DNA of 60,558 nt, taken from positions 1 through 60,558 of the forward strand of contig MNYZ01000006.1 of the NCBI GenBank assembly GCA_001873365.1, read 5' to 3'. The first letter of the stretch is position 1; each line of letters opens with the position of its first letter. This document shows positions 34,881-45,615 of this stretch, one piece after another. The notes beneath the pieces are model-generated. The model saw nothing but the letters and a program-made list of their open reading frames with translations, made no database searches and was not told where the DNA came from. The position numbers were made by a program, and so were the translations under genes. The DNA comes from Oscillatoriales cyanobacterium CG2_30_40_61 (GTDB lineage: Bacteria; Cyanobacteriota; Cyanobacteriia; Cyanobacteriales; Microcoleaceae).

Positions 34881-37800
34881 ATGTTTATTCCCTCAGTCCG
34901 TCAAGCAATTAACCGCCATCCCCTGACCACCACACCGGAAACCCCTGTATCCGAGGTAATTTTGTTAATGAGTCGTACCCGTTCTAGTTGCATTTTTGTG
35001 ATTGAACCGGACGATATTGTCAATCAAAAGCCAATGATCGTCGGAATTTTTACAGAACAAGATATTATTCAGCTTAATTCAATTGGAGATCCCTTAAAGG
35101 GATTTCCGATTTCTCAAATTATGATTCGGTCATTTGTCACGATAAAAGAATCAGAGGTTGACGATATTTTTACTTTGATAGGGATATTAGAAAAAAATCA
35201 GATTCAACACCTTCCTATTATTGATGATCAGGGAAGATTAGTCGGGGTAATTAGTCCTAAAATTTTTCTACAACTGTCTTTAAGAAATTCCGAAGCCCAA
35301 AAAATAGCCCCAACTTTACCCTCTGTGCCGCCAGAAATTCCTCCGGCCTTATCCTCGAACTCAGATTTCGTGTTTCCTGAGCATCAACCCCCTGACTCCA
35401 AACTTCGGGAATACCTATTTATTCCCGATCATTTAATTAAACTGAATCAACTTGCTCCCCTGCCCGCAGCTAAAATTGTACCCGCATCGGGGGCAGCAAC
35501 CCTACGAGAATTAACGGAATTAATGTTTAACTATGGTGTGGATGAAATTGTAATTACCGAAACTTCTCCCCCCCATTCTAAGTTAACCGGAAATCGGATA
35601 TCTAATCCACAATCTCAATGTAAATGGGTGGGGGTGGTGACCTCTCATGACTTAATTTCTTTACAGGCATTGGGGCTGGATCTAAAAACTGTTAAAGCGA
35701 TTACAATTTGTAATACTCCACCTTTAATTTTGCGATCGCAGGTTTCCCTCAAAACCGCCCTCAACTTAATGAAAAAATATTATTATCAACTTCCGATTAT
35801 TTTAGTGGATGATCATAATAATCCCGTGACGCTCATCTCTCCCGAAACCCTATTGTTGCAAATTCTCCAACCCAAATCGATGCACAATACATTATTAAGT
35901 TGGCAGCATCAATTTCAGGAGGTTTTAAAAGCCCATCCATCTGCTTCTAAATCCTTAGCCTTAGCCCCTAAAATTTTATCCTCAAATGCCCCCAGGACAA
36001 ACCCTTTAAATTCTGCCCCAGAAGGGATTTATCATTGGAACTTAAAAACTAATGAAATTTTATATTCTTGCCAATGGAAAGCCATGTTAGGATATGAAGA
36101 TCATGAAATTACAAATACCCTAGAAGAATGGTTAAGTCGGATTCACCCTCAAGATTTGAAACGGGTTAAAGTCACCATAAAAGATTATTTTTCCAAGAAA
36201 AATAAGGAATATCAGATAGAATATCGCATCCGGTGTAAAGACGGTGAATATAAATCTGTAGGGAGTCGGGGTCAGGGGTTTTGGAGTGAACAAGGAGAAC
36301 CTTTGCAGTTAATTGGAATTCAAATTGATTTAGGATCTGATCACCTAGAAAAAACCCCATCTGTGCCGGGAAATTATCCCCTTGATGATCCGATTCAGCA
36401 GTTAAAATCCGTTGTATTTAAAACCGATAGTCAAGGAAATTTTATCTTTTTAAATTCCGCTTGGACACAGTTAACGGGATTAGCCATAGAAAATAGCTTA
36501 GGAACATCATTTTTAAATTATATTTATTCTCAAGATCGGACAAAAGCCAGCCAATGGTTTGAATCCTTAATGTTAGGTCGTCGCCAGACTGAACAACTCG
36601 ATATCCGAATGTTAGTTTTTAATCTTAAAGACAAAAAAAGTGGCGACAAGTCTTCCCAACCTGCAACTCGTAGGATCTTAATTTCGAGTCAATTAATCTT
36701 AGATGAACACCACAATATTTCAGGAGTGTTAGGAACATTAAATGATATTTCAGAACAGTTTAAGGAGTTAAATAACCTCAGAGAACGTCAACAACTAATT
36801 GATCAATTTTATGAAATTACCGTTAGTAATAATACGGATTTTGAAACTCGGATTAGTGCAATTTTGAGTCTGGGTTGTCATCGATTTGGTATGGATATTG
36901 GCTTACTGGGGAAAATTTTTGCTGACCGATATGAAGTTATTTCTTCCTATCTTTCCGATGATTTTCCCTTTGGATTTGCTAAGGGAGATACCTTAGCTAT
37001 TGAACAAACTTTTGAATGGGAAGCCTTAAAAACAGAGGATGTGGTTTGTTTAGAATCAATTAAACAATCCACTTGGAAAGATCATCCGGCCTATCAAACC
37101 CGGCGTTTAGAAGCCTATATTGGTATCCGGGTAATGGTGGGAGGACGGGTCTATGGAACTTTGAGTTTTATGAGTCGCAATTCCCGCGCCCCGTTTCAAG
37201 AATTGGATTTAAAAATTATGGAATTAATGGCAAATTATATTGGAAATGAAATTGCTAGGGATAAATCTCAAGAGATTCTTCAACAACAAAATCAACATTT
37301 ATTATTACTCAAAGAAATTACCCATAAAGTCCGTTCTAAATTAGATACACAAGAAATTTTTCAAACTACCGCGACTCAAATTGGTAGAATTTTTGGGGTG
37401 AATCGCTGTTCAATTTATACCTATCGATCTGAACCCTATCCCCATTTATCTTGTGTGGCAGAATATCTGGAATCCGGTTATGATTCGACCTTGAATTTTG
37501 AAATTTCTGTGAGTTATAATCCCTATATTGAAAAACTCTTAGCTGAAGATCAAGCGATCGCTTCAGTAGATGTTTTTACCGAACCTTTATTAGAATCTTC
37601 TGCCCCAATGTGTCGGCGCATGGGTTTAAAATCAATGTTAGCAGTTCGGACTTCCTATCAAGGAGATGCTAACGGTATTATGATGCTGCATCAATGTGAT
37701 AAAATGCGGCAATGGATACCCGAAGAAATTGAATTTTTAGAAGATGTTGCCAATCAAGTCGGATTAACCTTAGCCCAGGCTAAACTATTAGAAGCAGAGG

Positions 37801-40079
37801 TGAAAAATCGTCAACAATTAGCTGAACAAAATAAAGATTTAGAAGAAGCTAGATTAGCCGCAGAAGTAGCCAGTCGATCTAAAAGTGAATTTCTGGCTAC
37901 CATGAGTCATGAAATTCGTACGCCGATGAATGCGGTAATTGGGATGACGGGGTTACTATTAGATATGAATTTAACCCCCGAACAACTAGATTTTGTCGAA
38001 ACAATTCGCACCAGTGGCGATGCTTTATTAACGATTATTAATGATATTTTAGATTTCTCTAAAATTGAATCTGGCAAATTAGATTTAGAGACTAATCCGT
38101 TTAAACTGCGAGATTGTTTGGAAGAATCCCTCGATTTACTATCAGGAAAAGCCGCCGAAAAAGGTCTGGAAATCGCCTATTTAATTGAACCTTCAACCCC
38201 GCAAGTGATTCTGGGAGATGTGACCCGACTGCGCCAAGTTTTAGTGAATTTACTCAGTAATGCGGTGAAGTTTACCGCCCGGGGAGAGGTGGTGGTTTCG
38301 GTAAAATCTTCGGAGGTCACTAATCTCCCAATTAACCTGAATACTGCCCCAATAATAGCTCATAAAATTTATGATATTCAGTTTGCGGTTAAGGATACCG
38401 GAATTGGGATTCCTGCCGATCGGATGGATCGTTTATTTAAAGCCTTTTCTCAGGTCGATGCTTCCACTTCTCGACAGTATGGAGGCACGGGTTTAGGATT
38501 AGCTATTAGTCAACGGTTATGTGAAATGATGGGGGGACAAATGTGGGTGGTGAGTCGATACCAATCCGATTCTCATACTGATAATCAATCGTTTATTTCT
38601 ACAATGACTGGCAATCCTCCCGATGATTTTGTGGAGACGTTTGAGTTAGATACTGGTTCAACTTTTTACTTTACTATTCGAGTGGAATCGATTCCCAAAG
38701 TTGAAGCTAATGAACTCTCCGGTTTGCTCATGGGCAAGAGATTATTAATTGTTGAAAATCATGGAATTAATCAAACGGTTTTAATTCGTCAAGCTAAATC
38801 TTGGGGGATGATTCCTGTTTCGGTTAAGACCGGACATGAAGCATTAAATGTGTTAAAAAATAATCCTGATTTTGATTTGATTATTTTAGGTATGAATTTA
38901 GCTGATATTGATGGGATTAATTTAGCCAAACGGATTCGAGATTGGGAACGAAGCCGTGCGGAAATATTCCCCGAACAGAAACCGATGAATATTACCTTCT
39001 TTAATTATGTGGTGAATACCGATTTAGTGAAACAGGTAGAACACAGTAATATTAATTGTGCCGGGTTTATTAATAAACCTTTGAAACAATCACAGTTTTA
39101 TAATACTTTAGTTCAGGTTTTGGGTGAAGCTATAGAGGGGGCGATTAAACCCTCTGCCCAATCAGAATCCTCTCGTTGGCTATCTATTGTTCCTACGAAT
39201 AGTTTAAAAATTCTCCTAGCTGAAGATCATGTTGTTAACCAAAAAGTGGCAATTCAAATGTTACAAAGATTGGGATATCGTGCTGATATTGCCGGGAATG
39301 GATTAGAGGTTTTAGAAGCGTTAAACCGACAATATTATGATGTGATTTTGATGGATGTTCAAATGCCCTTAATGGATGGTTTAGAAGCCTCCCGTCGCAT
39401 CTGTGAAGAATATGCCGATCGCCCTAATAAACCTTGGATTATTGCGATGACCGCTAATGCTATGCAAGGCGATCGCGAAATGTGTTTAGCCGCTGGTATG
39501 AATGATTATATCACTAAACCTGTCCGTCGAGAAGAACTAGCTAAAGCCATCTGCCAATATCAACCAATTCAGAATAGTAATGGTCATCAAACCGGAGAAG
39601 ATTTATCGAATTTTGGCAGTAATGGGCATTCTAATTTGTCTTCTGAATCTCCGGCTAATTCTAATGGTAATATTCCCGAATCTTCGGCGATTGATCAACA
39701 AGTCTTAGAAAGTTTAAGGGAATATGATGATGAAGATGATCCCTTTGTTAATACCTTAATTCAGGATTATTTAGCCGATACTCCCCAAAAAATTGCCCAA
39801 ATTCAAACAGCCATCAAAACCCAAGATATCCAAGGGTTAAAAGAAGCCTCCCATACCCTAAAATCTAGTAGTGCTCAATTGGGTGCTCTCACCTTTTCCG
39901 AATTATGCAAGGAGTTAGAATATATGGGACGGGCAGGAATGGCCGCAGAAGATGGCACAAATCTGGAATGTTTTACATCGGGAAAAGCTGCTACTGGGTT
40001 ATCGAAAATGGAAACGGAATGGTTAAGAGTCAAAGCCACTTTAGAACAGGAATTATCTAAGGAAACCGTGTACACATAA
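34881..40079 (+). CDS. Hybrid sensor histidine kinase with CBS, PAS, GAF, two receivers and HPt
   Basis: The 1732-residue protein has, in order: a CBS pair (about 1-145), a second CBS pair (about 185-345), PAS (about 380-480), PAS (about 505-625), GAF (about 640-795), GAF (about 815-975), a coiled linker, HisKA with [15 protein letters not shown] (His about 1010), the ATPase domain with [12 protein letters not shown], receiver 1 (about 1265-1390), receiver 2 (about 1445-1560, phospho-Asp in VILMDVQMP at about 1492) and HPt ([13 protein letters not shown], His about 1658). Receiver 1 has LIILGMNL, Gly where the phospho-Asp should be. It has no membrane segment, so it senses inside the cell; CBS domains suggest an adenine-nucleotide signal. 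The output partner is unknown. Confidence 0.93.
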   Translation: MFIPSVRQAINRHPLTTTPETPVSEVILLMSRTRSSCIFVIEPDDIVNQKPMIVGIFTEQDIIQLNSIGDPLKGFPISQIMIRSFVTIKESEVDDIFTLIGILEKNQIQHLPIIDDQGRLVGVISPKIFLQLSLRNSEAQKIAPTLPSVPPEIPPALSSNSDFVFPEHQPPDSKLREYLFIPDHLIKLNQLAPLPAAKIVPASGAATLRELTELMFNYGVDEIVITETSPPHSKLTGNRISNPQSQCKWVGVVTSHDLISLQALGLDLKTVKAITICNTPPLILRSQVSLKTALNLMKKYYYQLPIILVDDHNNPVTLISPETLLLQILQPKSMHNTLLSWQHQFQEVLKAHPSASKSLALAPKILSSNAPRTNPLNSAPEGIYHWNLKTNEILYSCQWKAMLGYEDHEITNTLEEWLSRIHPQDLKRVKVTIKDYFSKKNKEYQIEYRIRCKDGEYKSVGSRGQGFWSEQGEPLQLIGIQIDLGSDHLEKTPSVPGNYPLDDPIQQLKSVVFKTDSQGNFIFLNSAWTQLTGLAIENSLGTSFLNYIYSQDRTKASQWFESLMLGRRQTEQLDIRMLVFNLKDKKSGDKSSQPATRRILISSQLILDEHHNISGVLGTLNDISEQFKELNNLRERQQLIDQFYEITVSNNTDFETRISAILSLGCHRFGMDIGLLGKIFADRYEVISSYLSDDFPFGFAKGDTLAIEQTFEWEALKTEDVVCLESIKQSTWKDHPAYQTRRLEAYIGIRVMVGGRVYGTLSFMSRNSRAPFQELDLKIMELMANYIGNEIARDKSQEILQQQNQHLLLLKEITHKVRSKLDTQEIFQTTATQIGRIFGVNRCSIYTYRSEPYPHLSCVAEYLESGYDSTLNFEISVSYNPYIEKLLAEDQAIASVDVFTEPLLESSAPMCRRMGLKSMLAVRTSYQGDANGIMMLHQCDKMRQWIPEEIEFLEDVANQVGLTLAQAKLLEAEVKNRQQLAEQNKDLEEARLAAEVASRSKSEFLATMSHEIRTPMNAVIGMTGLLLDMNLTPEQLDFVETIRTSGDALLTIINDILDFSKIESGKLDLETNPFKLRDCLEESLDLLSGKAAEKGLEIAYLIEPSTPQVILGDVTRLRQVLVNLLSNAVKFTARGEVVVSVKSSEVTNLPINLNTAPIIAHKIYDIQFAVKDTGIGIPADRMDRLFKAFSQVDASTSRQYGGTGLGLAISQRLCEMMGGQMWVVSRYQSDSHTDNQSFISTMTGNPPDDFVETFELDTGSTFYFTIRVESIPKVEANELSGLLMGKRLLIVENHGINQTVLIRQAKSWGMIPVSVKTGHEALNVLKNNPDFDLIILGMNLADIDGINLAKRIRDWERSRAEIFPEQKPMNITFFNYVVNTDLVKQVEHSNINCAGFINKPLKQSQFYNTLVQVLGEAIEGAIKPSAQSESSRWLSIVPTNSLKILLAEDHVVNQKVAIQMLQRLGYRADIAGNGLEVLEALNRQYYDVILMDVQMPLMDGLEASRRICEEYADRPNKPWIIAMTANAMQGDREMCLAAGMNDYITKPVRREELAKAICQYQPIQNSNGHQTGEDLSNFGSNGHSNLSSESPANSNGNIPESSAIDQQVLESLREYDDEDDPFVNTLIQDYLADTPQKIAQIQTAIKTQDIQGLKEASHTLKSSSAQLGALTFSELCKELEYMGRAGMAAEDGTNLECFTSGKAATGLSKMETEWLRVKATLEQELSKETVYT

Positions 40080-40170
40080 TTAAGAATTGTTTAATTTTTA
40101 TTCTCAAGTATTGACGTTTTCTTGTTAATTATTTAGAATAAATTATGAGGAAAAACATTAAATTTTAAGT

Positions 40171-41220
40171 ATGATTCCTGTAATTTTGGCTGGTGGAAAA
40201 GGTGAACGGTTTTGGCCCCTAAGTCGGAAACATCGACCCAAACAATTTTTAAGTTTAGATGGTAGTGGGATTAGTTTATTACAAGCTACCGCAGAACGGT
40301 TATTACCTTTAACCGAAAGTTGGCAGGGTTTATGGGTAGTAACTTCAGCTTTATTGGAGTCGGGAGTTCAAACTCAATTACCCCAATTACCCCACCCCAA
40401 TATTTTAGCAGAACCCGAAGGACGGGACACCGCCGCCGCCCTAACCTGGACGACTTTAGAAGTAGCAAAACGTTACGGGGAAGAAGCGGTAATTGGGTTC
40501 TTTCCGGCGGATCATTGGATCGCCGAACCCGATAAATTTCGCCAAACTTTAAAGGCGGCAGAAGTATTAGCAAAAACCCAAGATGTGATTGTTACTTTAG
40601 GTGTAAAACCTACCTATGCTTCCACCGGATATGGTTATATTGAACAGGGAGAAGAAATTGGAACTTTTGACGGATTTCCCGCCTATAAAGTGGCTCGTTT
40701 TACGGAAAAACCTAATCGAGAAACCGCAGAAAACTTTTTAGAAACCGGGCGATTTAGTTGGAATGGTGGGATTTTTGTGTTTCGGGTCGGGGTGGTTTTA
40801 GCAGAATTAAAAACTTATGTTCCTGAATTAGTTAGCGCCTTGGAAGCGAAAGGAAAAGACGCTTATCCTGAATTGAAAAAAATTAGTATTGATTATGCTT
40901 TAATGGAAAAAACCCAAAAAGCCTGTGTTTTACCCGTTGAATTTGGCTGGGATGATTTAGGGGATTGGAATGGGTTAGAACGATTATTAGGGGGAGATAA
41001 ACCGAATGTAGAATTAACAACCCATGTAGGACTTGACACAAAAGGGGCTATTTTATTTAGTAGTAATTCTGATGAAGTTATTGTTACGATTGGAGTTGAA
41101 GATCTGGTTGTTGTTCGAGATGGTAATGTTACCTTAATTGCTAAAAAAGATCGCACCCAGGAAATTAAGCAAGTTCTCAAACAGTTAGGGGATGATCCGA
41201 AGTTAAAAGAGTTACTCTAA
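40171..41220 (+). CDS. manC: Mannose-1-phosphate guanylyltransferase
   Basis: The enzyme makes GDP-mannose from GTP and mannose-1-phosphate, the precursor for GDP-fucose and mannosyl glycans. The 349-residue protein has the nucleotidyltransferase signature ILAGGKGERFWPLSRKHRPKQFL, FPADHWI (metal Asp), the sugar-binding part FTEKPNRETAENFL and WNGGIFVFR. It lacks the C-terminal isomerase domain of bifunctional ManC, so it is the short monofunctional type. GDP-fucose made from its product would serve the GT10 enzyme at 10450, though that link is inference. It lies 91 bp after the hybrid kinase on the same strand. Confidence 0.92.
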   Translation: MIPVILAGGKGERFWPLSRKHRPKQFLSLDGSGISLLQATAERLLPLTESWQGLWVVTSALLESGVQTQLPQLPHPNILAEPEGRDTAAALTWTTLEVAKRYGEEAVIGFFPADHWIAEPDKFRQTLKAAEVLAKTQDVIVTLGVKPTYASTGYGYIEQGEEIGTFDGFPAYKVARFTEKPNRETAENFLETGRFSWNGGIFVFRVGVVLAELKTYVPELVSALEAKGKDAYPELKKISIDYALMEKTQKACVLPVEFGWDDLGDWNGLERLLGGDKPNVELTTHVGLDTKGAILFSSNSDEVIVTIGVEDLVVVRDGNVTLIAKKDRTQEIKQVLKQLGDDPKLKELL

Positions 41221-41379
41221 GCCCAGATTCCTTCGGCAAAATTTAGTAGAAAAGAATTAGAAAATTTGGGTAGAGTGGCGATCGCCCAAATCGAAAAATT
41301 ACCAGGAACGTAGAGACTTAGTATGGCGCGTCTCTACTCAATAAAGGTGAAATAAAAAGATATTTTTTTGCTGTTTAAA
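41221..41379. other. Gap after manC with hairpin repeat
   Basis: The hairpin GTAGAGAC/GTCTCTAC (41310-41317 with 41330-41337) resembles a dispersed cyanobacterial repeat and may end transcription of manC. Before it, about 41224-41312 reads in frame as a protein-like end (AKFSRKELENLGRVAIAQIE), perhaps a gene remnant. Confidence 0.5.
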
Positions 41380-41814
41380 CTATAAATATTTAACCTGATT
41401 GTTGGTATTAATTTCTATATATTTTAACCTTTCGAGTTCAGATATTATTCTTTCTTGTTCAGCATCAGAAATTCCTCCTTGAAATTGAAATATGGCACTG
41501 ATTGAATTTTTAAGGGTTTTTCTTTTGCTTGGCTTTAACTTTACGATCCTTTCAAAAACATATTGAACTACTTCTTTGTTATTTTGAGGTTTTGATAAGT
41601 TTTTGGGGTTACTTTCAATTCGGCTTTGAGGATTTTGAGTTTCTTCTTCTTTTCTGGCTAGTTGTATCAGCAGTTGCGCCAAACGCAACTTGTCCCTGTA
41701 TCCAAGCTGTTCACACAAGCTAGCTATTTCATCATAGGTCATAACAACTTTTATTTGAAACTTATCCTTACGGGATAACTGCTGCTGTTGAGACAATAAT
41801 TCAGAATTTGACAT
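41380..41814 (-). CDS. Hypothetical helical protein
   Basis: I do not recognise this 144-residue protein. It starts with a Gln-rich stretch (LLSQQQQLSRKDKFQ), has a helical segment YDEIASLCEQLGYRDKLRLA (about 27-46), a polar linker and a C-terminal part (about 80-144) ending in ERIISELERLKYIEINTNNQ, which resembles a small winged-helix or coiled domain. The pattern of an N-terminal helical domain and a C-terminal one suggests a regulator or an antitoxin-like protein, but no partner is adjacent. Confidence 0.55.
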   Translation of the reverse strand: MSNSELLSQQQQLSRKDKFQIKVVMTYDEIASLCEQLGYRDKLRLAQLLIQLARKEEETQNPQSRIESNPKNLSKPQNNKEVVQYVFERIVKLKPSKRKTLKNSISAIFQFQGGISDAEQERIISELERLKYIEINTNNQVKYL

Positions 41815-41849
41815 AAAACAAACTTCAACTTATTTTTCCATGTTACCAC

Positions 41850-41915
41850 AAGAAACCGGGTTTCTGCGACAATTTTTTTGGCTTACCCAAGACCCAATTA
41901 AGAAACCCGGTTTCT
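41850..41915. repeat. ~66-bp double-palindrome element, copy 4 (inverse of copy 1)
   Basis: Palindromes AGAAACCGGGTTTCT and AGAAACCCGGTTTCT flank a core that is the reverse complement of the one at 19762-19828 with only a few changes. The two copies are 22 kb apart in opposite orientation, just upstream of the gene at 41380. Confidence 0.88.
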
Positions 41916-41958
41916 GATCGTTATGCTGGTCTTACTTAATGGAAACTGATCTAAAAAC

Positions 41959-42993
41959 TTAAGCCACTGACCAAAAGCTAGAATCTAAAGAATCTGGCAG
42001 TTGAGGAACTCTATCAATAATACCATATTGAGCCAGTTTTTCTGACATTTCTTGCCAACGATTTGCCGAGATAGCACCCATTTGATCGTGGTTAATTCCG
42101 TGGGTAATATAATCAGCTATTAACTGTAAAGATTGAGTTTGATACTCTAAATTATGATATTGACTATCGGGTTTTATATAGATATCAACTACAATTTGAG
42201 CGGCTTGATTAATATTATTTAGGGCTAATTTCCATCCCGCAAAAGATGCTCTTAAAAACTGATTAATCCATTCAGGATGATGGTCTAATAACCATTGATG
42301 GGCAAAAATTACCTGCACATAGGCATCATATCCATAATCGCTAAACTTCAAAATATTGGGTTTAATTCCAGTTTTGTAGCTAAAACCAATAGGTTCATCA
42401 ATACTATAACATTGAACGGCGGCTAATTCCCCACTTTGTAATCGCTCATATTTATCTTGATAGGAAATCGGCACAATTTTAATATCTTGGGGTGATAAAC
42501 CATTAGTATTAATTACTAATTCCATGACTTTTTTTATATTTCCATGAATCCCAACTTTTTGTCCAACCAAATCATACAGGGAATGGATATTTTTTTCGGG
42601 AATAGACATTAACCCTAAAGGAGAGGTTTGAAACATAGTTGCGATCGCTTTAACCGGATATCCTTGCACTTGGGCGGCTAAAATGATATCCTGTTCCCCA
42701 CAGCCTAATATTAACGGATTCTCCGCTATTTGTTCAAATACATTTTGTGAATTTACGGGTAGAATCTCAACATTTAATCCCCGTTGTTTATATAATCCAT
42801 AATAATCAGCTAATAGTAACCCTGCAAATTGAACATTATATTTCCAGTCTAACTGTATAGTTAAATGGGGAGTTGAGGTTGGAATAATATCAAGAATGGA
42901 GGTTGCAGGATTGGCTAAAATCCCAATTCCTAAACCTCCACAATATTTTATGAAGTCTCGACGCGAAATTAATTCTATTTCCGGTTTATCCAT
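41959..42993 (-). CDS. THI5/NMT1-like ABC transporter substrate-binding protein (Tat exported)
   Basis: The product begins near ATG 42993 (MDKPEIELISRRDFIKYCGG), a twin-arginine-like signal with SRRDF followed by a hydrophobic stretch. The mature part matches the NMT1/THI5 group of periplasmic binding proteins: LDWKYNVQFAGLLLADYYG, GQKVGIHGN and AYVQVIFAHQWLLDHHPEW. Such proteins bind thiamine-pyrimidine precursors or nitrate/sulfonate-like ligands; the THI5-type (HMP-like) is favoured by the LDW start. The start at 42993 is 4 bp from the stop of the UbiH-like gene, so the two are in one operon. No permease or ATPase gene is adjacent. Confidence 0.82.
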   Translation of the reverse strand: MDKPEIELISRRDFIKYCGGLGIGILANPATSILDIIPTSTPHLTIQLDWKYNVQFAGLLLADYYGLYKQRGLNVEILPVNSQNVFEQIAENPLILGCGEQDIILAAQVQGYPVKAIATMFQTSPLGLMSIPEKNIHSLYDLVGQKVGIHGNIKKVMELVINTNGLSPQDIKIVPISYQDKYERLQSGELAAVQCYSIDEPIGFSYKTGIKPNILKFSDYGYDAYVQVIFAHQWLLDHHPEWINQFLRASFAGWKLALNNINQAAQIVVDIYIKPDSQYHNLEYQTQSLQLIADYITHGINHDQMGAISANRWQEMSEKLAQYGIIDRVPQLPDSLDSSFWSVA

Positions 42994-42997
42994 GGAT

Positions 42998-44251
42998 TTA
43001 AGGGTTAAGTTTTGGCGCACGACCGATGAGACCTGTCATTAATCTTAATGCCAAATAGCGGAAGATTTGCACCTTGGTTAATATCCCCAATCCTAGGCGG
43101 CGTAAACTGACTTTTGGAGTCCAATCTCCCGAGAAAGTTCGATCTAATAAATCCGTTAATCCTAAAACAATTAAATTCTCCTTTTGTCGCCAACCTTCAT
43201 ACCGTTTTAATACCCGTTTTTGCCCAATATCCTCGCCTTTTTGGTGCGCTATTTTCAACACATCTGCTAAAGCTCCCGCATCTCGAATTCCCATATTTAA
43301 ACCCTGTCCCCCCACGGGATGACAACAATGGGCGGCGTCTCCTACTAATGCTAATCGGTGTTGAATATAGCGATCGCTCTGCATTAATTGTACTGGATAA
43401 ACATAGCGATCGCTCAATAATTCTAACTTTCCTAATAATCCTCCGGTGCGATATTCTAATAACTTTAAAAACTCAGTTTCATCTAACTCCTTTAAAGCCT
43501 GGGCTTCGGCGTGGGGAGCCGTCCACACCACCTGACAGCGATTTCCAGGTAAGGGTAAAACCCCCATGGGGCCACTCGGCCAAAACCTTTCAAAGGCAAT
43601 ATTTTGATGGGATTTTTCGGTTTTAATTGTCATCGCAATACAGGATTGCCAATATTTCCAACCGTGGGTTTTAATTCCCGCTTCTTCCCGTAACCGAGAT
43701 TTAGAACCATCGGCTGCTACAATAATTTTACCACAAAAAGTGTTAAGATTACCTTGATTTTCAATTTCAACTTCCACATAATCGGGATAATAATTAACAT
43801 TTCTTAAACTAGCCGGACATTGCCAAGAAATATTCGGACAATCAGCCAAAAATTCATACATTGCTGATAAAATTATCCCATGTTCACCGACATATCCTAA
43901 TTGATCTGTTCCCAAATCTTGACACATAAACTGCACCACCCTATGATAATCAGAATCACTTAAATTAATCTGATAAAAGGTAGTAATTTTCGCTAAGATT
44001 TCATTCCAAACCCCAATAGATTTAAGAATGCGTCCCGTTTGTAAAGTTAAAGCATAGGCTTGTTTTTTACTAATGGCAACCTCTGGCTGTTGGGATTCAA
44101 TAATTGTTATTTTTAACCCCGAATCTTTCAACCCACAAGCCAAAGTTGCTCCCACAATTCCACCCCCAACAATAACAACATCGTAATCGATCTGGGGTTT
44201 GGATGAATCGACCACGGAAGATTTAGTTTGTGAACGTGACTGCACCAGCAT
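42998..44251 (-). CDS. UbiH/COQ6-type FAD-dependent hydroxylase
   Basis: The 417-residue flavoprotein monooxygenase has the FAD-binding GXGXXG motif (VVIVGGGIVGATLACGL, about 25-41), a middle DG motif (AADGSKSRLREEAGI) and the GD motif LVGDAAHCCHPVGGQGLNMG (about 310-329). These features match the UbiH/UbiF/COQ6 family, which hydroxylates aromatic rings in quinone synthesis. Cyanobacteria make plastoquinone and lack ubiquinone, so the substrate is not certain. It is co-directional with the THI5-like gene, 4 bp apart. Confidence 0.88.
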   Translation of the reverse strand: MLVQSRSQTKSSVVDSSKPQIDYDVVIVGGGIVGATLACGLKDSGLKITIIESQQPEVAISKKQAYALTLQTGRILKSIGVWNEILAKITTFYQINLSDSDYHRVVQFMCQDLGTDQLGYVGEHGIILSAMYEFLADCPNISWQCPASLRNVNYYPDYVEVEIENQGNLNTFCGKIIVAADGSKSRLREEAGIKTHGWKYWQSCIAMTIKTEKSHQNIAFERFWPSGPMGVLPLPGNRCQVVWTAPHAEAQALKELDETEFLKLLEYRTGGLLGKLELLSDRYVYPVQLMQSDRYIQHRLALVGDAAHCCHPVGGQGLNMGIRDAGALADVLKIAHQKGEDIGQKRVLKRYEGWRQKENLIVLGLTDLLDRTFSGDWTPKVSLRRLGLGILTKVQIFRYLALRLMTGLIGRAPKLNP

Positions 44252-44469
44252 TGTATTATGTGACTATATTTATAATTTGACTAGCTCTATTCTTACACAG
44301 TTATCAGTTATTGGTCTATTACCCATTACCTATAACGGATTTAACAGGATTATGCAGATTAACATAGATTAAAATCCGTGAAATCCGTGAAATCCTCTTA
44401 AATCCGTGATCCCTATTCCCCATTCCTATATGTCACAATAGGGAGAGTAAAGCCTTAATCCGTGAGACT

Positions 44470-45555
44470 ATGACCTTATTATTAGCTGGAGATATTGGGG
44501 GAACAAAAACAATTTTGCGCTTGGTGGATGGGACAGAAATTGTCAAAGATAGCCAAACCCAAGAGCGATTAAAAACCCTCTATGAATCTCGTTATGTAAG
44601 TGGGGATTATCCTGATTTAATTCCCATTGTACAACAATTTTTACAGGAAGTCCATGAACAATTGGGCGAAAATCTACATCCCGAAAAAGCCTGTTTTGCC
44701 ATTGCGGGGCCAGTGGTGCATCAAACCGCCAAATTAACTAATTTACCTTGGCACTTAGATGCTCAATATTTGGGTTCAGAATTAGCCATTTCCCAGGTGA
44801 TTTTAATTAATGATTTTGAAGCGGTAGGATATGGGGTTACAGGTTTACCAGCAAGCGATATTTTAGTCTTACAAAAAGGACAGCCACAGGCGGATTCACC
44901 TATTGGGGTTATCGGGGCGGGAACTGGCTTAGGTCAATGTTTTGTTACGCCTTTAGCTAATAGAATCAAAGTCTATCCCTGCGAAGGAGGTCATACGGAT
45001 TTTGCCCCACATTCTGAATTAGAATTTCAGTTAATGAAGTATTTATTAGCTAAATATAGGATTGATAGAATATCCGTAGAACGGGTGGTTTCTGGGCCAG
45101 GAATTATAGGGATTTATCAATTTTTACGCGATACTGCTACGCAACGTTGGCGCGATCGCAATATTGCCAAAGAATCTCCAGAAATTAGCGATATTGTCAA
45201 GGAGTGGGAGCATCAAATTGGGTCAGCAGAAGTAACAGTTGATCCCGCTGCGGCCATTTCTCAAGCAGCTTTAGAAAAACGGGATCATTTATCGGAAGAA
45301 ACTATGCAGATTTTTGTAGAATCCTATGGGGCAGAAGCAGGAAATTTAGCGTTAAAACTATTACCTTATGGCGGGTTATATATTGCTGGAGGAATTGCAC
45401 CTAAGATTTTACCTTTATTAGAAACTTTTGAATTTATGCAGGCTTTTTCTAATAAAGGACGCATGAAACCGATCTTAGCCAAAGTTCCCGTTTATGTAGT
45501 CTTAAATCCCCAAGTAGGATTAATTGGGGCGGCGGTTTGTGCCGCGATTTTTTAA
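44470..45555 (+). CDS. glk: Glucokinase
   Basis: Glucokinase phosphorylates glucose with ATP. The 361-residue protein belongs to the ROK-unrelated bacterial Glk family: LLLAGDIGGTKTILRLVD (phosphate 1 loop), ACFAIAGPVVHQTAKLTNLPW, LINDFEAVGYGV (catalytic Asp), GAGTGLGQCF and PCEGGHTDFAPHSELE. The C-terminal adenosine loop is in LYIAGGIAPKILP. Length is slightly above the usual 320-350. It ends 11 bp before a perfect palindrome shared with the convergent gene. Confidence 0.95.
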   Translation: MTLLLAGDIGGTKTILRLVDGTEIVKDSQTQERLKTLYESRYVSGDYPDLIPIVQQFLQEVHEQLGENLHPEKACFAIAGPVVHQTAKLTNLPWHLDAQYLGSELAISQVILINDFEAVGYGVTGLPASDILVLQKGQPQADSPIGVIGAGTGLGQCFVTPLANRIKVYPCEGGHTDFAPHSELEFQLMKYLLAKYRIDRISVERVVSGPGIIGIYQFLRDTATQRWRDRNIAKESPEISDIVKEWEHQIGSAEVTVDPAAAISQAALEKRDHLSEETMQIFVESYGAEAGNLALKLLPYGGLYIAGGIAPKILPLLETFEFMQAFSNKGRMKPILAKVPVYVVLNPQVGLIGAAVCAAIF

Positions 45556-45566
45556 CCGTTATAAAT

Positions 45567-45596
45567 AGTAGGGGTAATTCATGAATTACCCCTACT
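45567..45596. terminator. Bidirectional palindrome between glk and the inositol monophosphatase gene
   Basis: A perfect 30-bp palindrome (AGTAGGGGTAATTC and its complement) lies between two convergent genes, with few T residues on either side. It probably ends both transcripts. Confidence 0.75.
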
Positions 45597-45615
45597 TGAG
45601 TATAAAAACCCCATA

